64,000 bases of DNA, from contig NC_073628.1 of assembly GCF_029407905.1 (NCBI RefSeq), positions 51,419,501 through 51,483,500 on the forward strand. Reading direction: 5' to 3'. The stretch's first letter is position 1. Every line of letters begins with the position of its first letter. The notes under the pieces are model-generated. The model was not told the DNA's origin. It saw nothing but the letters and a program-made list of their open reading frames with translations, and did not search any database. Of this stretch, positions 30,019-42,131 are shown one piece after another. The position numbers and the translations under genes are program-made. The stretch comes from Bubalus kerabau. Taxonomy: Eukaryota > Chordata > Mammalia > Artiodactyla > Bovidae.

Positions 30019-33000
30019 CCACGTCCAAGGTAAGAGAAACCCAAGTAAGACGGTAGGTGTTGCAAGAGGGCATCAGAGGGCAGACACACTGAAACCATAC
30101 TCACAGAAAACTAGTCAATCTAATCACACTAGGACCACAGCCTTGTCTAACTCAATGAAACTAAGCCATATACCTTTGGGGCCACCCAAGACGGACGGGT
30201 CATGGTGGAGAGGTCTGACAGAATGTGGTCCACTGGAGAAGGGAATGGCAAACCACTTTAGTATTCATGCCTTGAGAACCCCATGAACAGTATGAAAAGG
30301 CAAAATGATAAGATACTGAAAGAGGAGCTCCCCAGGTCAGTAGGTGCCCAATATGCTACTGGAGATCAGTGGAAAAATAACTCCAGAAAGAATGAAGGGA
30401 TGGAGCCAAAGCAAAAACAATACCCAACTGTGGATGTGACTTGTTATAGAAGCAAGGTCCGATGCTGTAAAGAGCAATATTGCATAGGAACCTGGAATGT
30501 CAGGTCCATGAAGCAAGGCAAACTGGAAGTGGTCAAACAGGAGATGGCAAGAGTGAACGTTGACATTCTAGGAATCAGTGAACTAAAATGGACTGGAATG
30601 GGTGAATTTAACTCAGATGACCATTATATCTACTACTGCGGGAAGGAATCCCTCAGAAGAAATGGAGTAGCCATCATGGTCAACAAAAGAGTCCGAAATG
30701 CAGTACTTGGATGCAATCTCAAAAACCACAGAATGATCTCTGTTCGTTTCCAAGGCAAACCATTCAATATCACAGTAATCCAAGACTATGCCCCAACCAG
30801 TAATGCCAAAGAAGCTGAAGTTGAACGGTTCTACGAAGACCTACAAGACCTTTTAGAACTAACACCCCAAAAAGATGTCCTTTTCATTATAGGGGACTGG
30901 AATGCAAAAGTAGGAAGTCAAGAAACACCTAGAGTGACAGGCAAATTTGGCCTTGGAGTACGGAATGAAGCAGGGCAAAGACTAATAGAGTTTTGCCAAG
31001 AAAACACACTGGTCTTAGCAAACACCCTCTTCCAACAACACAAGAGAAGACTTTACACATGAACATCACCAGATGGTCAACACCAAAATCAGATTGATTA
31101 TATTCTTTGCAGCCAAAGATGGAGAAGCTCTATACAGTCAGCAAAAACAAGACCGGGAGCTGACTGTGGCTCAGATCATGAGCTCCTTATTGCCAAATTC
31201 AGACTTAAATTGAAGAAAGTAGGGAAAACCACTAGACCATTCAGGTATGACCTAAAGCAAATCCCTTATGATTATACAGTGGAAGTGAGAAATAGATTTA
31301 AGGGACTAGATCTGATAGATAGAGTGCCTGATGAACTACGGACTGAGGTTCATGGCATTGTACAGGAGATAGGGTTCAAAGCCATCCCCATGGAAAAGAA
31401 ATGCAAAAAAGAAAAGTGGCTGTCTGGGGAGGCCTTACAAATAGCTGTGAAAAGAAGAAAAGCAAAAAGCAAAGGAGAAAAGGAAAGATATAAGCATCTG
31501 AATGCAGAGTTCCAAAGAATAGCAAGAAGAGATAAGAAAGCCTTCCTCAGTGATCAATGCAAAGAAATAGAGGAAAACAATAGAATGGGAAAGACTAGAG
31601 ATCTCTTCAAGAAAATTAGAGATACCAAGGGAACATTTCTTGCAAAGATGGGCTCGATAAAGGACAGAAATGGTATGGACCTAACAGAAGCAGAAGATAT
31701 TAAGAAGAGGTGGCAAGAATACACCGAAGAACTGTACAAAAAAAGATCTTCACGACCAAGATAATCACGATGGTGTGATCACTCACCTAGAGCCAGACAT
31801 CCTGGAATGTGAAGTCAAGTGGGCCTTAGAAAGCATCACTACGAACAAAGCTAGTGGAGGTGATGGAATTCCAGTTGAGCTATTTCAAATCCTAAAAGAT
31901 GATGCTGTGAAAGTGCTGCACTCAATATGCCAGCAAATTTGGAAAACTCAGCAGTGGCCACAGGACTGGAAAAGGTCAGTTTTCATTCCAATCCCAAAGG
32001 AAAGGAATGCCAAAGAATGTTCAAACTGCTGCACAATTGCACTCATCTCACATACTAGTAAAGTAATGCTCAAAATTCTCCAAGCCAGGCTTCAGCAATG
32101 TGTGAACCATGAACTTCCTGATGTTCAAGCTGGTTTTAGAAAAGGCAGAGGAACCAGAGATCAAATTGCCAACTTCTGCTGGATCATGGAAAAAGCAAAA
32201 GAGTTCCAGAAAAACATTCATTTCTGCTTTATTGACTATGCCAAAGCCTTTGACTGTGCGGATCACAATAAACTGTGGAAAATTCTTAAAGAGATGGGAA
32301 TACCAGACCACCTGACCTGCCTCTTGAGAAACCTCTATGCAGGTCAGGAAGCAACAGTTAGAACTGGACATGGAACAACAGACTGGTTCCAAATAGGAAA
32401 AGGAGTACGTCAAGGCTGTATATTGTCACCCTGCTTATTTAACTTGTGTACAGAGTACATCATGAGGAATGCTGGGCTGGAAGAAGCACGAGCTGGAATC
32501 AAGATTGCCAGGAGAAATATCAACAACCTCAGATATGCAGATGACACCACCCTTATGGCAGAAAGTGAAGAGGAACTAAAAAGCCTCTTGATGAAAGTGA
32601 AAGAGGAGAGTGAAAAAGTTGGCTTAAAGCTCAACATTCAGAAAACTAAGATCATGGCATCTGGTCCCATCACTTCATGGGAAATAGATGGGGAAACAGA
32701 GGAAACAGTGTCAGACTTTATTTTTTTGAGCTGCAAAATCACTTCAGATGGTGACTGCAGCCATGAAATTAAAAAATGCTTATTTCTTTGAAGGAAAGTT
32801 ATGACCAACCTAGATAGCATATTGAAAAGCAGAGACATTACTTTGCCAACAAAGGTCTGTCTAGTCAAGGCTATGGTTTTTCCAGTGGTCATGTATGGAT
32901 GTGAGAGTTGGACTGTGAAGAAAGCTGAGCACCGAAGAATTGATGCTTTTGAACTGTGGTGTTGGAGAAAACTGTTGAGAGTCCCTTGGACCGCAAGGAG

Positions 33001-33311
33001 ATCCAACCAGTCCATTCTAAAGGAGATCATCCCTGGATGTTCTTTGGAAGGAATGATGCTAAAGCTGAAACTCCAGTACTTTGGCCCCCTCATGCGAAGA
33101 GTTGACTCATTGGAAAAGACTCTGATGCTGGGAGGGATTGGGGGCAGGAGGAAAAGGGGACGACAGAGTGTGAGATGGCAGGATGGCATCACTGACTCAA
33201 TGGACGTGAATTTGAGTGAACTCTGGGAGTTTGTGATGGACAGGTAGGCCTGGTGGGCTGCAATTCATGGGGTTGCAAAGAGTCGGCCACGACTGAGCGA
33301 CTGAACTGAAA
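30019..33311 (+). mobile_element. Nearly complete BovB LINE (copy A)
   Basis: A 3.3-kb BovB running from the end of its 5' UTR (CCACGTCCAAGGTAAG) to the CTGAACTGA tail. It is flanked by TGTGGATTTGT (30008-30018) and TGGGGATTTGT (33312-33322), an 11-bp TSD with one mismatch. It inserted into a MER5A. The element encodes an AP-type endonuclease and an RTE reverse transcriptase in one frame, but that frame is broken four times. Its 5' UTR is mostly missing compared with the copy at 55.7 kb. Confidence 0.93.
30283..33304 (+). pseudogene. BovB endonuclease-reverse transcriptase ORF, broken
   Basis: This would be the single BovB polyprotein, which nicks target DNA and reverse transcribes its own and SINE RNA. 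The AP-endonuclease region holds TWNVRSM, ISELKW, GDWNAKVG, IDYILC and GSDHELL. The reverse transcriptase region holds IDYAKAFD (motif A), GVRQGCILSPC (motif B) and the catalytic box YADD (32534-32545). Breaks: Trp to TGA at 31060-31062 inside the endonuclease, one extra A in an A-run near 31738-31744 (frameshift), Gly to TGA at 32789-32791, and Glu to TAG at 33245-33247. The frame otherwise continues to the TGA at 33302-33304. ATG 30283 is the first Met of the open segment, not a proven start. Intact protein cannot be made. Confidence 0.9.
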
Positions 33312-33356
33312 TGGGGATTTGTACGCATTAAAGTTTGGGAAACATTAGTGTAATTT

Positions 33357-33531
33357 ATAGTTAATACTTTGCTCAGCTGGTGTCACAGGCGTCTATGCGG
33401 GACATACTGAGCTGTTTTATGGTTTCAGGAACTCTTGTCTGAGCTCCCACAGAATAAACTCATCCTGCCTCGCCTCTTAAAGAAATTAAGAAATTGGACA
33501 GCAGGCGCATGCTGATGTTCTAACACCAACA
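33357..33531. other. Unassigned stretch
   Basis: Nothing recognised between the MER5A end and a purine-rich tract. Confidence 0.3.
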
Positions 33532-33617
33532 TGAAGAAGAAAGAAAGAAAAGAAGAAGGAAGGAAGGAAGGCAGGGAGGGATGGAGGAAGGGAAGGAGGG
33601 AAGGGAAGGAAGAAAGG
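33532..33617 (+). repeat. Purine-rich GAAA/GGAA tract
   Basis: About 85 bp almost purely A and G, made of GAAA, GAAG and GGAA/GGGA units, with very few pyrimidine interruptions. Confidence 0.9.
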
Positions 33618-33804
33618 TCAAGTTTATAGAGTAGAGTGGTCTCGGGGCCAGAAACTCCCAGATTGCCCAGGAGTGGACATGCATCAGTGAATATGCATGA
33701 GCATGAGTAAGAAACTTAAAACTGTCTCCTTTTTTTTTTTTTTTTTAAGAATTTACTCTCTAACTTTATTTTACTTCATATTGAGTTACCCTTCTCTGGT
33801 TACT

Positions 33805-34213
33805 TTTTTTTTTTTTTTCTTGAAGTATAATTGATTTACAATGTTGCATTATTTCAGGTATATAGCAAAGTGATTCAGTCATACACAGTAATACATATAT
33901 ATATACACACATACATACATATACATATATTCTTATTCAGATTCTTTTCCATTATATGTTGTTACAAGATACTGAATATAGTTCCCTGTGCTATATGCTA
34001 GATCATCGTTGCTTATCTATTTTATATACAATAGTTTGACTCTGTTCATGCCAAACTCCTAATTTATCCCTGCTCCCACCCTTTGATAATCCATGTTTGT
34101 TTGCCATGTCTGTCAGTCTGTTCTGTAAATAAGTTCATTTTTCTCGACTCCACATACAGTTGATATCATGTGATATTTGTCTTCCTCTGTGTGACTGACT
34201 TTACTTAGTATGA
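33805..34213 (-). repeat. Older L1 3' end
   Basis: T-run, CTTGAAGTATAATTGATTTAC, CAGGTATATAGCAAAGTGAT, GTTCCCTGTGCTATATGC: antisense L1 tail with an AT/CA-rich patch at about 33892-33928. Confidence 0.75.
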
Positions 34214-34224
34214 TAACCCATATG

Positions 34225-34555
34225 TGTGCACTTAGTTACTCAGTCATTTCTGACTCTTTGTGACCCCATGGAATGTAGCTCACCAGGCTCCTCTGTCCAT
34301 GGGGATTCTCCAGGCAAGAATACTGGAGAGGGTTGCCATGCCCCTCTCCAGGGGATCTTCCTGACCCAGGGATAGAACTCCCAGGTCTCCCACATTGTGG
34401 GCAGATTCTTTACCATCTGAGCCACCAGGAAGCCCAATAATACTGGAGTGGGTAGCCTATCCCTTCTCCAGGAGCTCTTCCCAACTGAAGAAGCAAACCA
34501 GGGTCTCTTGCATTGTAGGTGGATTCTTTACCAGCTGAGCTACCAAGGAAGCCAG
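34225..34555 (-). repeat. Bov-tA SINE with partial second unit
   Basis: A full antisense Bov-tA (34225-34434) is followed at once by a second, partial copy of the tRNA-side half (34437-34555: AATACTGGAGTGGGTAGCC to GCTGAGCTACCAAGGAAGCC). Either a partial tandem duplication or two insertions. Confidence 0.8.
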
Positions 34556-35459
34556 ATAATCAATATAAAATCCCCTATCTCCTGTTAACAGATTTGGGCC
34601 ATAGGCAATGGGTCAACTCTTAGGAATCTCTGAAACAAACTGATTTTTATATCTTCTTGCCTTCTCTGCCAGCATGACAATTGAAAATTCCTACTTATTC
34701 TTAAAACTGAGATTAAATGCCAAATCTCCTATGATTCTCTGAATCCAAAGCTTACCCCAGGCCCTTGGTACCCTTCTAGACTGACCTTCCAGGGCATGAA
34801 GCTAGGGGTTGCCTTCCACTACTAGGCCCCCCATACCTCTGATAATCAATCCAGGCTGGCCTCTGACACTCTCCCGTTTTCCTGAGGAGAAAGCTACCAA
34901 CTAAATCTTCAGGTAAATACATCATCACACTTTGGTGCTATAGCGAGAGCTTAAGGATGGCTCATGTGTTTTAACAGAGGCCTTCTGCAGTCTTAAATGA
35001 AGTCCCGTAAGCACCTGAGGGAAGGCTTCTGCCCAGGTAGAGAGAAGCAGTGAGAGAAAGGCAGGGAATGAAAGGCTTTGTACACAGCCCTGCACGCAGG
35101 GCTTTGTCCCAGACAAAGTGAACTTGGCAAAGACCAGTTCTTTCTTAGCCTGGGTCTCCCTCAGGCAACACAGGGCAATAGTGCATTTATCCTATGGCTA
35201 CATGTATCAGAGGGCAGAGAGATGCCTAAACATGGCAGCTCTTAACCCAGGGACGGGTGGAGGTGGGAGGGAGGCAGCTGTGTGTGTGCTATGAGGGCAC
35301 TGGTGCTGTATACTCACAGTGATATTGAGTACCGGTATATTCACAGTTGGTTTATTCTAACCTTTATGGGCTGAGCAGGACTAATGGGCTTGTGTATTTT
35401 GGGAAACATTCCTTGGTGTTTCTAATTCATTTACCTGTGGATAACTGCCTTAAATGAAT
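34556..35459. other. Unassigned stretch
   Basis: No named repeat and no convincing exon. A short antisense frame (35116-34925) has no recognisable homology. Confidence 0.35.
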
Positions 35460-35568
35460 TGGTAGCTCTCATTTATTGATTCATTCATTTATATTGCAAA
35501 CATGATGGACTGCACACACACAGGTTACTAAAACAGGCCCTACCCTCTAAATGCTTACAGTCCTGTTT
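35460..35568 (-). repeat. L2 remnant
   Basis: CATTTATTGATTCATTCATT then CAGGCCCTACCCTCTAAATG and CTTACAGTC resemble an antisense L2 end. Confidence 0.45.
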
Positions 35569-35706
35569 GCTTGGACCTTGCCCATTTATGAATTAGTCTA
35601 ATACTTGCCTGTCTTACCTCCACTTTACTCCGGCCCTGGGAAGACTCTGCATCCCCTCCCCACTCTTGGGAGGGAGTACTTGACTTATGATCCTTTAATA
35701 GAATTG

Positions 35707-38103
35707 AAGAAAGTAGGGAAAACCACTTGGAGAAGGAAATGGCAACCCACTCCAGTATTCTTGCCTAGAGAATCCTGTGGACAGAGGAGCCTGGTGGGCT
35801 GCCATCTATGGGATCACACAGAGTTGGACAAGACTGAAGCGACTTAGCATGCGTACATGCATTGGAGAAGGAAATGGCAACCCACTCCAGTATTCTTGCC
35901 TGGAGAATCCCAGGGACAGAGGAGCCTGGTGGGCTGCTGTCTATGGGGTCACACAGAGTTGAACATGACTGAAGCGACTTAGCAGCAGCAGCAACAGCAG
36001 CAGCAAGGAAAACCACTAGACCATTGAGGTATGACCTAAATCAAATGTCTTACGATTATACAGTGAAAGTTACAAATAGATTCAAGGGATTAGATCTGAT
36101 AGACAGAGTACCTGAAGAACTATGGATGGAGGTTTGTGACATTGTACAGGAGGCAGGGATCGAGACCACCCCCAAGGAAAAGAAATGCAAAAAGGCAAAA
36201 TGGTTGTCTGAGGAGGCCTTACAAATAGCTGAAAAAAGAAGAGAAGCTAAAGGAATAGGAGAAAAGGAAAGATATACCCATTTGGATGCAGAGTTCCAAA
36301 AACTAGCAAGGAGAGATAAGAAACCCTTCCTCAGCAATCAGTGCAAAGAAATAGAGGAAAAGAATAGAATGGGAAAGATGAGAGATCTCTTCAAGAAAAT
36401 TAGAGATACCAAAGGAACTTTCCATGCAAAGTTCCCTTGCACAATAAAGGACAGAAATGATATGGACCTAACATAAGCAGAAGATATTAAGAAGAGATGG
36501 CAAGAATACACAGAAGAACTGTACAAAAAAGATCTTCATGACCCTGATAACCATGATGGTGTGACCCAGAGCCAGACATCCTGGAATGCGAAGTCAAGTG
36601 GGCCTTAGGAAGCATCACTATGAATGAAACTAGTGGAGGTGATAGAATTCCAGTGGAGCTATTTCAAATCCTAAAAGATGATGCTGTGAAAGTGCTGCAC
36701 TCAATATGCCAGCAAATATGGAAAACTCAGCAGTGGCCACAGGACTGGAAAAAGTCAGTTTTCATTCCAATCCCAAAGGAAGGCAATGCCAAAGAATGTT
36801 CAAACTACTGCACAATTCATCTCACACGCTAGTAAAGTAATGCTCAAAATTCTCCAAGCCAGGCTTCAACAGTATGTGAACTTCCAGATGTTCAAGTTGA
36901 ATTTAGAAAAGGCAGAGGAACCAGAAATCAAATTGCTGACATCCATTGGATCATCAAAAAAGCAAGTGAGTTCCAAAAAAACATCTACTTCTGCTTTATT
37001 GACTATGCCAAAGCCTTTGATTGTGTGGATCACAATAAACTGTGGAAAATTCTGAAAGAGATGGGAATACCAGATCATCTGACCTGCCTCTTGAGAAATC
37101 TGTATGCAGATCAGGAAGCAACAGTTAGAACTGGATGTGGAACAACAGACTGGTTGCAAATTGGGAAAAGGGTATATCAAGGTTGTATATTGTCACCCTG
37201 CTTATTTAACTTATATGCAGAGTACATCATGAGAAAAGCTGGGTTGGATGAAGCACAAGCTGGAATCAAGATTGCTGGGAGAAATATCAATAACCTCAGA
37301 TATGCACATGACACCACCCTTATGCCAAAAAGCGAAGAAGAACTAAAGAGCCTCTTAATGAAAGAGAAAGAGGACAGTGAAAAAGTTGACTTAAAATTCA
37401 ACATTCAGAGAACTAAGATCATGGCATCTGGTCCCATCACTTCATGGGAAATAGATGGGGAAACAGTGGAAACAATGACAGACTTTATTTTGGGGGGCTC
37501 CAAAATCACTGCAGATGGTGATTGCAGCCATGAAATTAAAAGATGCTTGCTCCTTGGAAGAAAAGCTATGACCAACCTAGAGAGCATATTAAAAAGCTGA
37601 CATTAAAAAGAAACATATTAAAAAGAGACATTATTTTTCCAACAAAGGTCCATCTAGTCAAGGCTATGGTTTTTCCAGTAGTCATGTATGGATGTGAGAG
37701 TTGGACTATAAAGAAAGCTGAGCACTGAATAACTGATGCTTTTGAACTGCAGTGTTGGAGAAGACCCTTGAGAGTCCCTTGAACTCTAAGGAGATCCAAC
37801 CAGTCCATACTAAAGGAAACCAGTCCTGAATATTCATTGGAAGGACTGATGCTGAAGTTGAAGCTCCAATACTTTGGCCACCTTATGTGAAGAACTGACT
37901 CACAAAAGTCCCTGATGCTGGGAAAGATTGAAGGCATGAGGAGAAGGGGACGATAGAGGATGAGATGTTTGGATGGCGTCACTGACTCAATGGATATGAG
38001 TTTGAGTAAACTCTGGGAGTTGGTGATGGACAGGGAAGCCTGGCATGCTGCCATCCATGGGGTTACAAAGACTAGGACATGACCGAGTGACTGAACTGAA
38101 CTG
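35707..38103 (+). mobile_element. Decayed BovB LINE (copy C)
   Basis: A 5'-truncated BovB from the linker after the endonuclease to the tail, flanked by AATAGAATTG at 35697-35706 and 38104-38113. A Bov-A2 split it at 35728-36006. The reading frame is broken by a Glu to TAA at 36474, a 13-bp loss near 36565, further shifts and stops. The reverse transcriptase box reads YAHD (near 37303), so one catalytic aspartate codon changed GAT to CAT. Confidence 0.9.
35728..36006 (+). repeat. Bov-A2 SINE in BovB, 11-bp TSD
   Basis: Two BovA monomers and an (AGC)n/(AAC) tail. GGAAAACCACT at 35717-35727 and 36007-36017 is host BovB sequence duplicated on insertion. Confidence 0.95.
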
Positions 38104-38227
38104 AATAGAATTGGGAAATTTAATATTATAACTAAAAGGAGTTTTGTTTCATCTGTTCTGGTTCCTCCCATTCTGTCAAAACACATTTGATAAGGAAACT
38201 GAGCCTTTTCTCCCCTTTTTAAATTAA

Positions 38228-38880
38228 AAGACTTTTTTTTTTTTTGAGCAGTTTTAGGTTTACAGAAAAAGTGAGCAGAAAGTATAGAGAGTTCCCATAT
38301 ACCTCCTCACTCTCCACCCAGTTTCTCCTATTATTACATCTTGTATTAGTGTGGTGTATTTGTTACAAATGATGAACCAATATGGATACATAATATTTTT
38401 GACTATAAGAGTTCATTCCTGGTATACAACCTACAGGTTAGGACAAATGTATAATGACATATACCCATAATTGCAGTGTCATACTGTATGGCTGCTGCTG
38501 CTGCTGCTAAGTCGCTTCAATTGTGTCCGACTCTGTGTGACCCCATAGACAGCAGCCCACCAGGCTCCACCGTTCCTGGGATTCTCCAGGCAAGAACACT
38601 GGAGCGGGTTGCCATTTCCTTCTCCAATGCATGAAAGTGAAAAGTGAAAGTGAAGTCGCTCAGTTGTGTCCGACTCTTAGCGACCCCATGGACTGCAGCC
38701 TACCAGGCTCCTCCATCCATGGGATTTTCCAGGCAAGAGTACTGGAGTGGGGTGCCATTGCCTTCTCCAATACTGTATGGTTACACTGTCCTAAATAGTT
38801 ACACTGTCCTAAAATCCCATCTGTAGCCCCCTTTGCTCATTTATCTTGATGTTCTCAGGGTCTGCCTCCCTACCTCCCCT
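38228..38880 (-). repeat. Old L1M 3' region, split by Bov-A2
   Basis: GAGCAGTTTTAGGTTTACAG, GTATTAGTGTGGTGTATTTG, GGACAAATGTATAATGACAT at 38228-38480, then CTAAAATCCCATCTGTAGCC after the SINE. Right boundary approximate. Confidence 0.6.
38492..38769 (-). repeat. Bov-A2 SINE, full length, 11-bp TSD
   Basis: (CTG)n start and two antisense BovA monomers. ATACTGTATGG at 38481-38491 and 38770-38780. Confidence 0.95.
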
Positions 38881-40140
38881 GCCCATGCTACAAGGTAAGA
38901 TTGCACTCCCCTGGATGCAGATCAAGGTGCAGCTTATATTCAGGTCACCTTGCCCCACCCCAGTATCTTGGCTATCTCACTACCCAGTCATCTCTAAATT
39001 TCCGCTGAACTTGACAAAAAAATTCACCCTGCCTGCTCAGTGGAAAGACCCACAGGGAGATGAGTAAGATTGGATCTCTAGGCTCTGAAAGTTACAAAAA
39101 ATCCAGCTAGCTAGCAGGGCAATTTAATTTTCTGCTGAACAGCCTCAGGGAATTTCTCAAGAAATGCCAAGATTGTGGAATGGCTTTTCTTTAATCTTTA
39201 TGACTCATTCCTCCTAAGCCAGCCCTAGTCCTTTAATGAAGCTTTTTTTTTTTTTTTTTGCAGATGTAATTTTAGTGGTGCTACAATGTGTCTAATGAAG
39301 TAATAATTTGTGGGTGTGCAGGGTGTTATGAGGCAGCAGGAGGCCAGTTTAGGCAGTTCCTGCAGGAAGCAAAGCCAAGGTACCCACCCCATTTAGAAGA
39401 TGTGCATTTCCCAGGCCCCACTGGCTGTTGCATGTTTGGCATTTGGAAACCCCTGGTTGGCAAGGATCCGAACAATATATTCTTCAAATCATTGTTCCAG
39501 AAAGGCAGCAGGGCAGACAGTAATCATTCCAGTTTGAACGATATTATCTGAACCTGCTGACAACAGGTTCTACTGGACTTGGGAGCTGCTAGGTTTCTCC
39601 TTAGAAGGACACTGATCTTTGGAAGGCAGGAAAGAAGTAAGATTCTTCATGGTCTGCAAGGCCACTCCACATGACAGTTCAGGAGGCCAGGACCGTCCTC
39701 AGGTCTCGTCCAGGCCCTCCTGCTGCTGTTCCCCCATTCCAGATTCCATGACCTCTGCTACAGACGCCCCCTTCCGCCCCACTTCCCCCATCACGGAACG
39801 CTTCATAACCAATTGTCACTTGCTCCTTACTTGTCCACAGGCCCCTTTGGACTGTTTCCTCACTGAGATCTGGACAGCTCTCTCTACAATAATGTTGGCA
39901 AAGTATACAGATTAGTTGAACAAATGAATGAACTGAATGGCTGTAATGGTTCTTTACCTCCATGAATGGCCCTTCTGTGTTGCAAAACAGAAGCCTCTAC
40001 GCAATTCATACTTCCTCTCTTTTGAGCACAAGCTCATTCCATTTGGTCACCAAGTCCATCAGTTTAAATCCTAAAATATCTCCCAAACCCTCTTCATTAC
40101 TTTGTCCCTACCTGAGTTTAGATTCTGAGCATCTCTTGTA
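38881..40140. other. Unassigned 1.25-kb stretch
   Basis: Includes a T-run at about 39244-39260. Short frames at 39288-39551 and 39619-39963 have no recognisable domain. No named repeat. Confidence 0.35.
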
Positions 40141-40142
40141 AG

Positions 40143-40312
40143 GGTTGCCACATAAAATACAGGGTGCCCCATTACATTTGAATGTTAGGAAAACAATATA
40201 TTAATTTTTTTTAGTATAAGTTTATCCCAAATATTGCAAGGGACTATGCTAAAAATTTTTCATAGCTTATGTGAATTTCAAATGTAATTTGGTGGTCCTG
40301 TATTTAAATTTT
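40143..40312. repeat. Fold-back (MITE-like) element
   Basis: The two halves are imperfect reverse complements: AAATACAGGGTGCCCCATTA near 40158 and TAATTTGGTGGTCCTGTATTT near 40285, with TTTAGTATAAGTTTATCCC in the centre. It resembles a common mammalian palindromic DNA transposon remnant. Confidence 0.55.
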
Positions 40313-40324
40313 CTTGTTATAAAA

Positions 40325-41145
40325 TAATACATTTTTATTGTTATAAAATACATACAATTTTACTCATTAGCCATTTTCACGTGTACAATTCAGTGGTGTT
40401 AAGCACATTCACAATATGCCGCCACCACCACTATCCATTTCCAGAACTCTTCCATCATCCCAAACAGAAACTGTACCTCTTATAAAACAAATCCTCACTC
40501 CCCACTGCCTACATTCTCTAGTAACATTTACTAGATGTTACTACAGTACATCTACAGTACTATTACTTCCTGTCTATATGAGTTTGCCTGTTCTAGGTAC
40601 TTTATGTAAGATGAGTCATACAATATTTGTTTTTTTGTGTGTGGCTTATTTCACTTAGTGTAATATCTTTCAGGTTCACCCATGTTGTAGCATATACAAG
40701 GTTTTCATTCCTTTTTAAATTTAAATAATATTCCATTGCATGTGAATACCATGTTTTGTTTATCCATTCATCTGTTATTCCATCTTTTGGTTATTGCAAA
40801 TAATTCTGCTATAAACACTGGTGTGTAAGTATTTGAGTTCCCGCTTTTCCTGGTGGCTCAGAGGGTAAAACATCTGCCTACAATGTGGAAGACTAGGGTT
40901 TGATCCCTGGGATCCAGAAAGATCCCCTGGAGAAGGAAATGGCAACCCACTCCAGTATACTTGCCTGGAAAATCCCATGGACAGAGGAGCCTGGCAGGCT
41001 ACAGTCCATGGGGACACGACTGAGTGACTTCACTTTCTTTCACTTTTTAAATTCTTTTGGGCATATACCTAGACATGGAATTGCCAGATCATAGGGTAAT
41101 TCTATGCTTAACTTGTTGAGGAAATGTCAAACTGTTAACACATCA
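40325..41145 (-). repeat. Old L1M 3' region, split by Bov-tA
   Basis: GTGTACAATTCAGTGGTGTT, ATAATATTCCATTGCATGTG at 40325-40856, resuming TTCTTTTGGGCATATACCTA at 41046-41145. Confidence 0.65.
40857..41045 (+). repeat. Bov-tA SINE
   Basis: CCTGGTGGCTCAGAGGG head to CACTTTCTTTCAC tail, inside the old L1M. The TSD is short and unclear. Confidence 0.88.
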
Positions 41146-41951
41146 TTTTTTATTTCCGGGTTTTTAATTGCAAGGTCAGCGGCTCTCATTTCCACGATTC
41201 TCATGCCCATGTGTTAAAGGATCAACTATAACTGAAAACTCAGCTGCCAAAGAAGCTGCCACCAAGGTGAGGTGGACTTCTGTGTCTACCTTGCTGATGA
41301 GAACTGGTTTTAATTTAGTAGTGGCACAGCAAGGATTGGAATAGCTAGCAAGCATTCTCAATGTTGGAAGAGTTCAATATTTGACATCAAAATCATAGCA
41401 ATCAACATTACATCTTTAAAATTATTATGTAAATAAGTAAGACCAGAATAATATCTGCCTAGGCCAAAGTAATATAAGAGGTGCTGATAGGTATTGTATC
41501 AGCAGGTTAACCAAGAACACATCCAAGAGTTGATTTCTGATTGTTCAAATTTTGAACAAAAAATTCATTCAACAAATCGAGTAGACCAGCAAAAGCAAAA
41601 ACTCGTAATGCAATATGAAAATCTTCTCTGGTAATCAAATAGCCCCAAACTGGAGGCAAGCCAATTCTGATTCACAAAACATCTGGAATTGTCCATGGAT
41701 TTTCACATAGGCCTGGTTGTGCTTTCCTAGCCCTGTCATTGCTTGGACCCTTGGCAGTGATGACCACCTTTTTTCCCCCAAGAAGGCCCCCCAGTTAATT
41801 TTTAAAAGTTTGTCATTTGGGTGCTTTATTGTCTCTTCATGTATCTAATAACTAATTTTACTCACTTGTTACTTGTAATTATGAGAGATATAGTTTTATT
41901 TCTAGAAATTCTATTTTTTAACTACTCGTTATTTTTCTTTATTTTTTTCAT
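41146..41951. other. Unassigned stretch
   Basis: No gene or named repeat. AT-rich towards 41820-41950. Confidence 0.35.
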
Positions 41952-42131
41952 TAAAATTATTAATTTATTTATTTGGTTGCACTGGGTCTTAGCTGTGGCA
42001 CATGGGGTCTCTAACTGTAGCAAACTCTTAACTGTGGCATGTGGGATCTAACTCCCTAGCTAGGGATCGAACCTGGGCTCCCTGCACTGGGAGCTGGGAG
42101 CTTTAGCCACTGGTCCACCAGGGAAGTCCCT
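41952..42131 (-). repeat. CHR-type tRNA SINE
   Basis: TTATTTATTTGGTTGCACTGG to CCACTGGTCCACCAGGGAAG on the minus strand. Confidence 0.82.

Larger units (their letters stand above)
29872..33356 (+). repeat. MER5A DNA transposon, split by BovB
   Basis: 29872-30018 (AACATCTGGGAGTTTATTTG, AAATGTAGCATTTCAGGC, TTTAATAAGATCCCTG) continues at 33312-33356 (CATTAAAGTTTGGGAAAC). Both are consecutive parts of MER5A, a non-autonomous hAT element. Confidence 0.75.

Noticed and set aside
35765..36016. Alanine/glutamine-repeat coding exon
   Set aside because: The repeat residues come from the (AGC)n tail of a Bov-A2 SINE. The same happens at 5.66, 13.93 and 38.49 kb.
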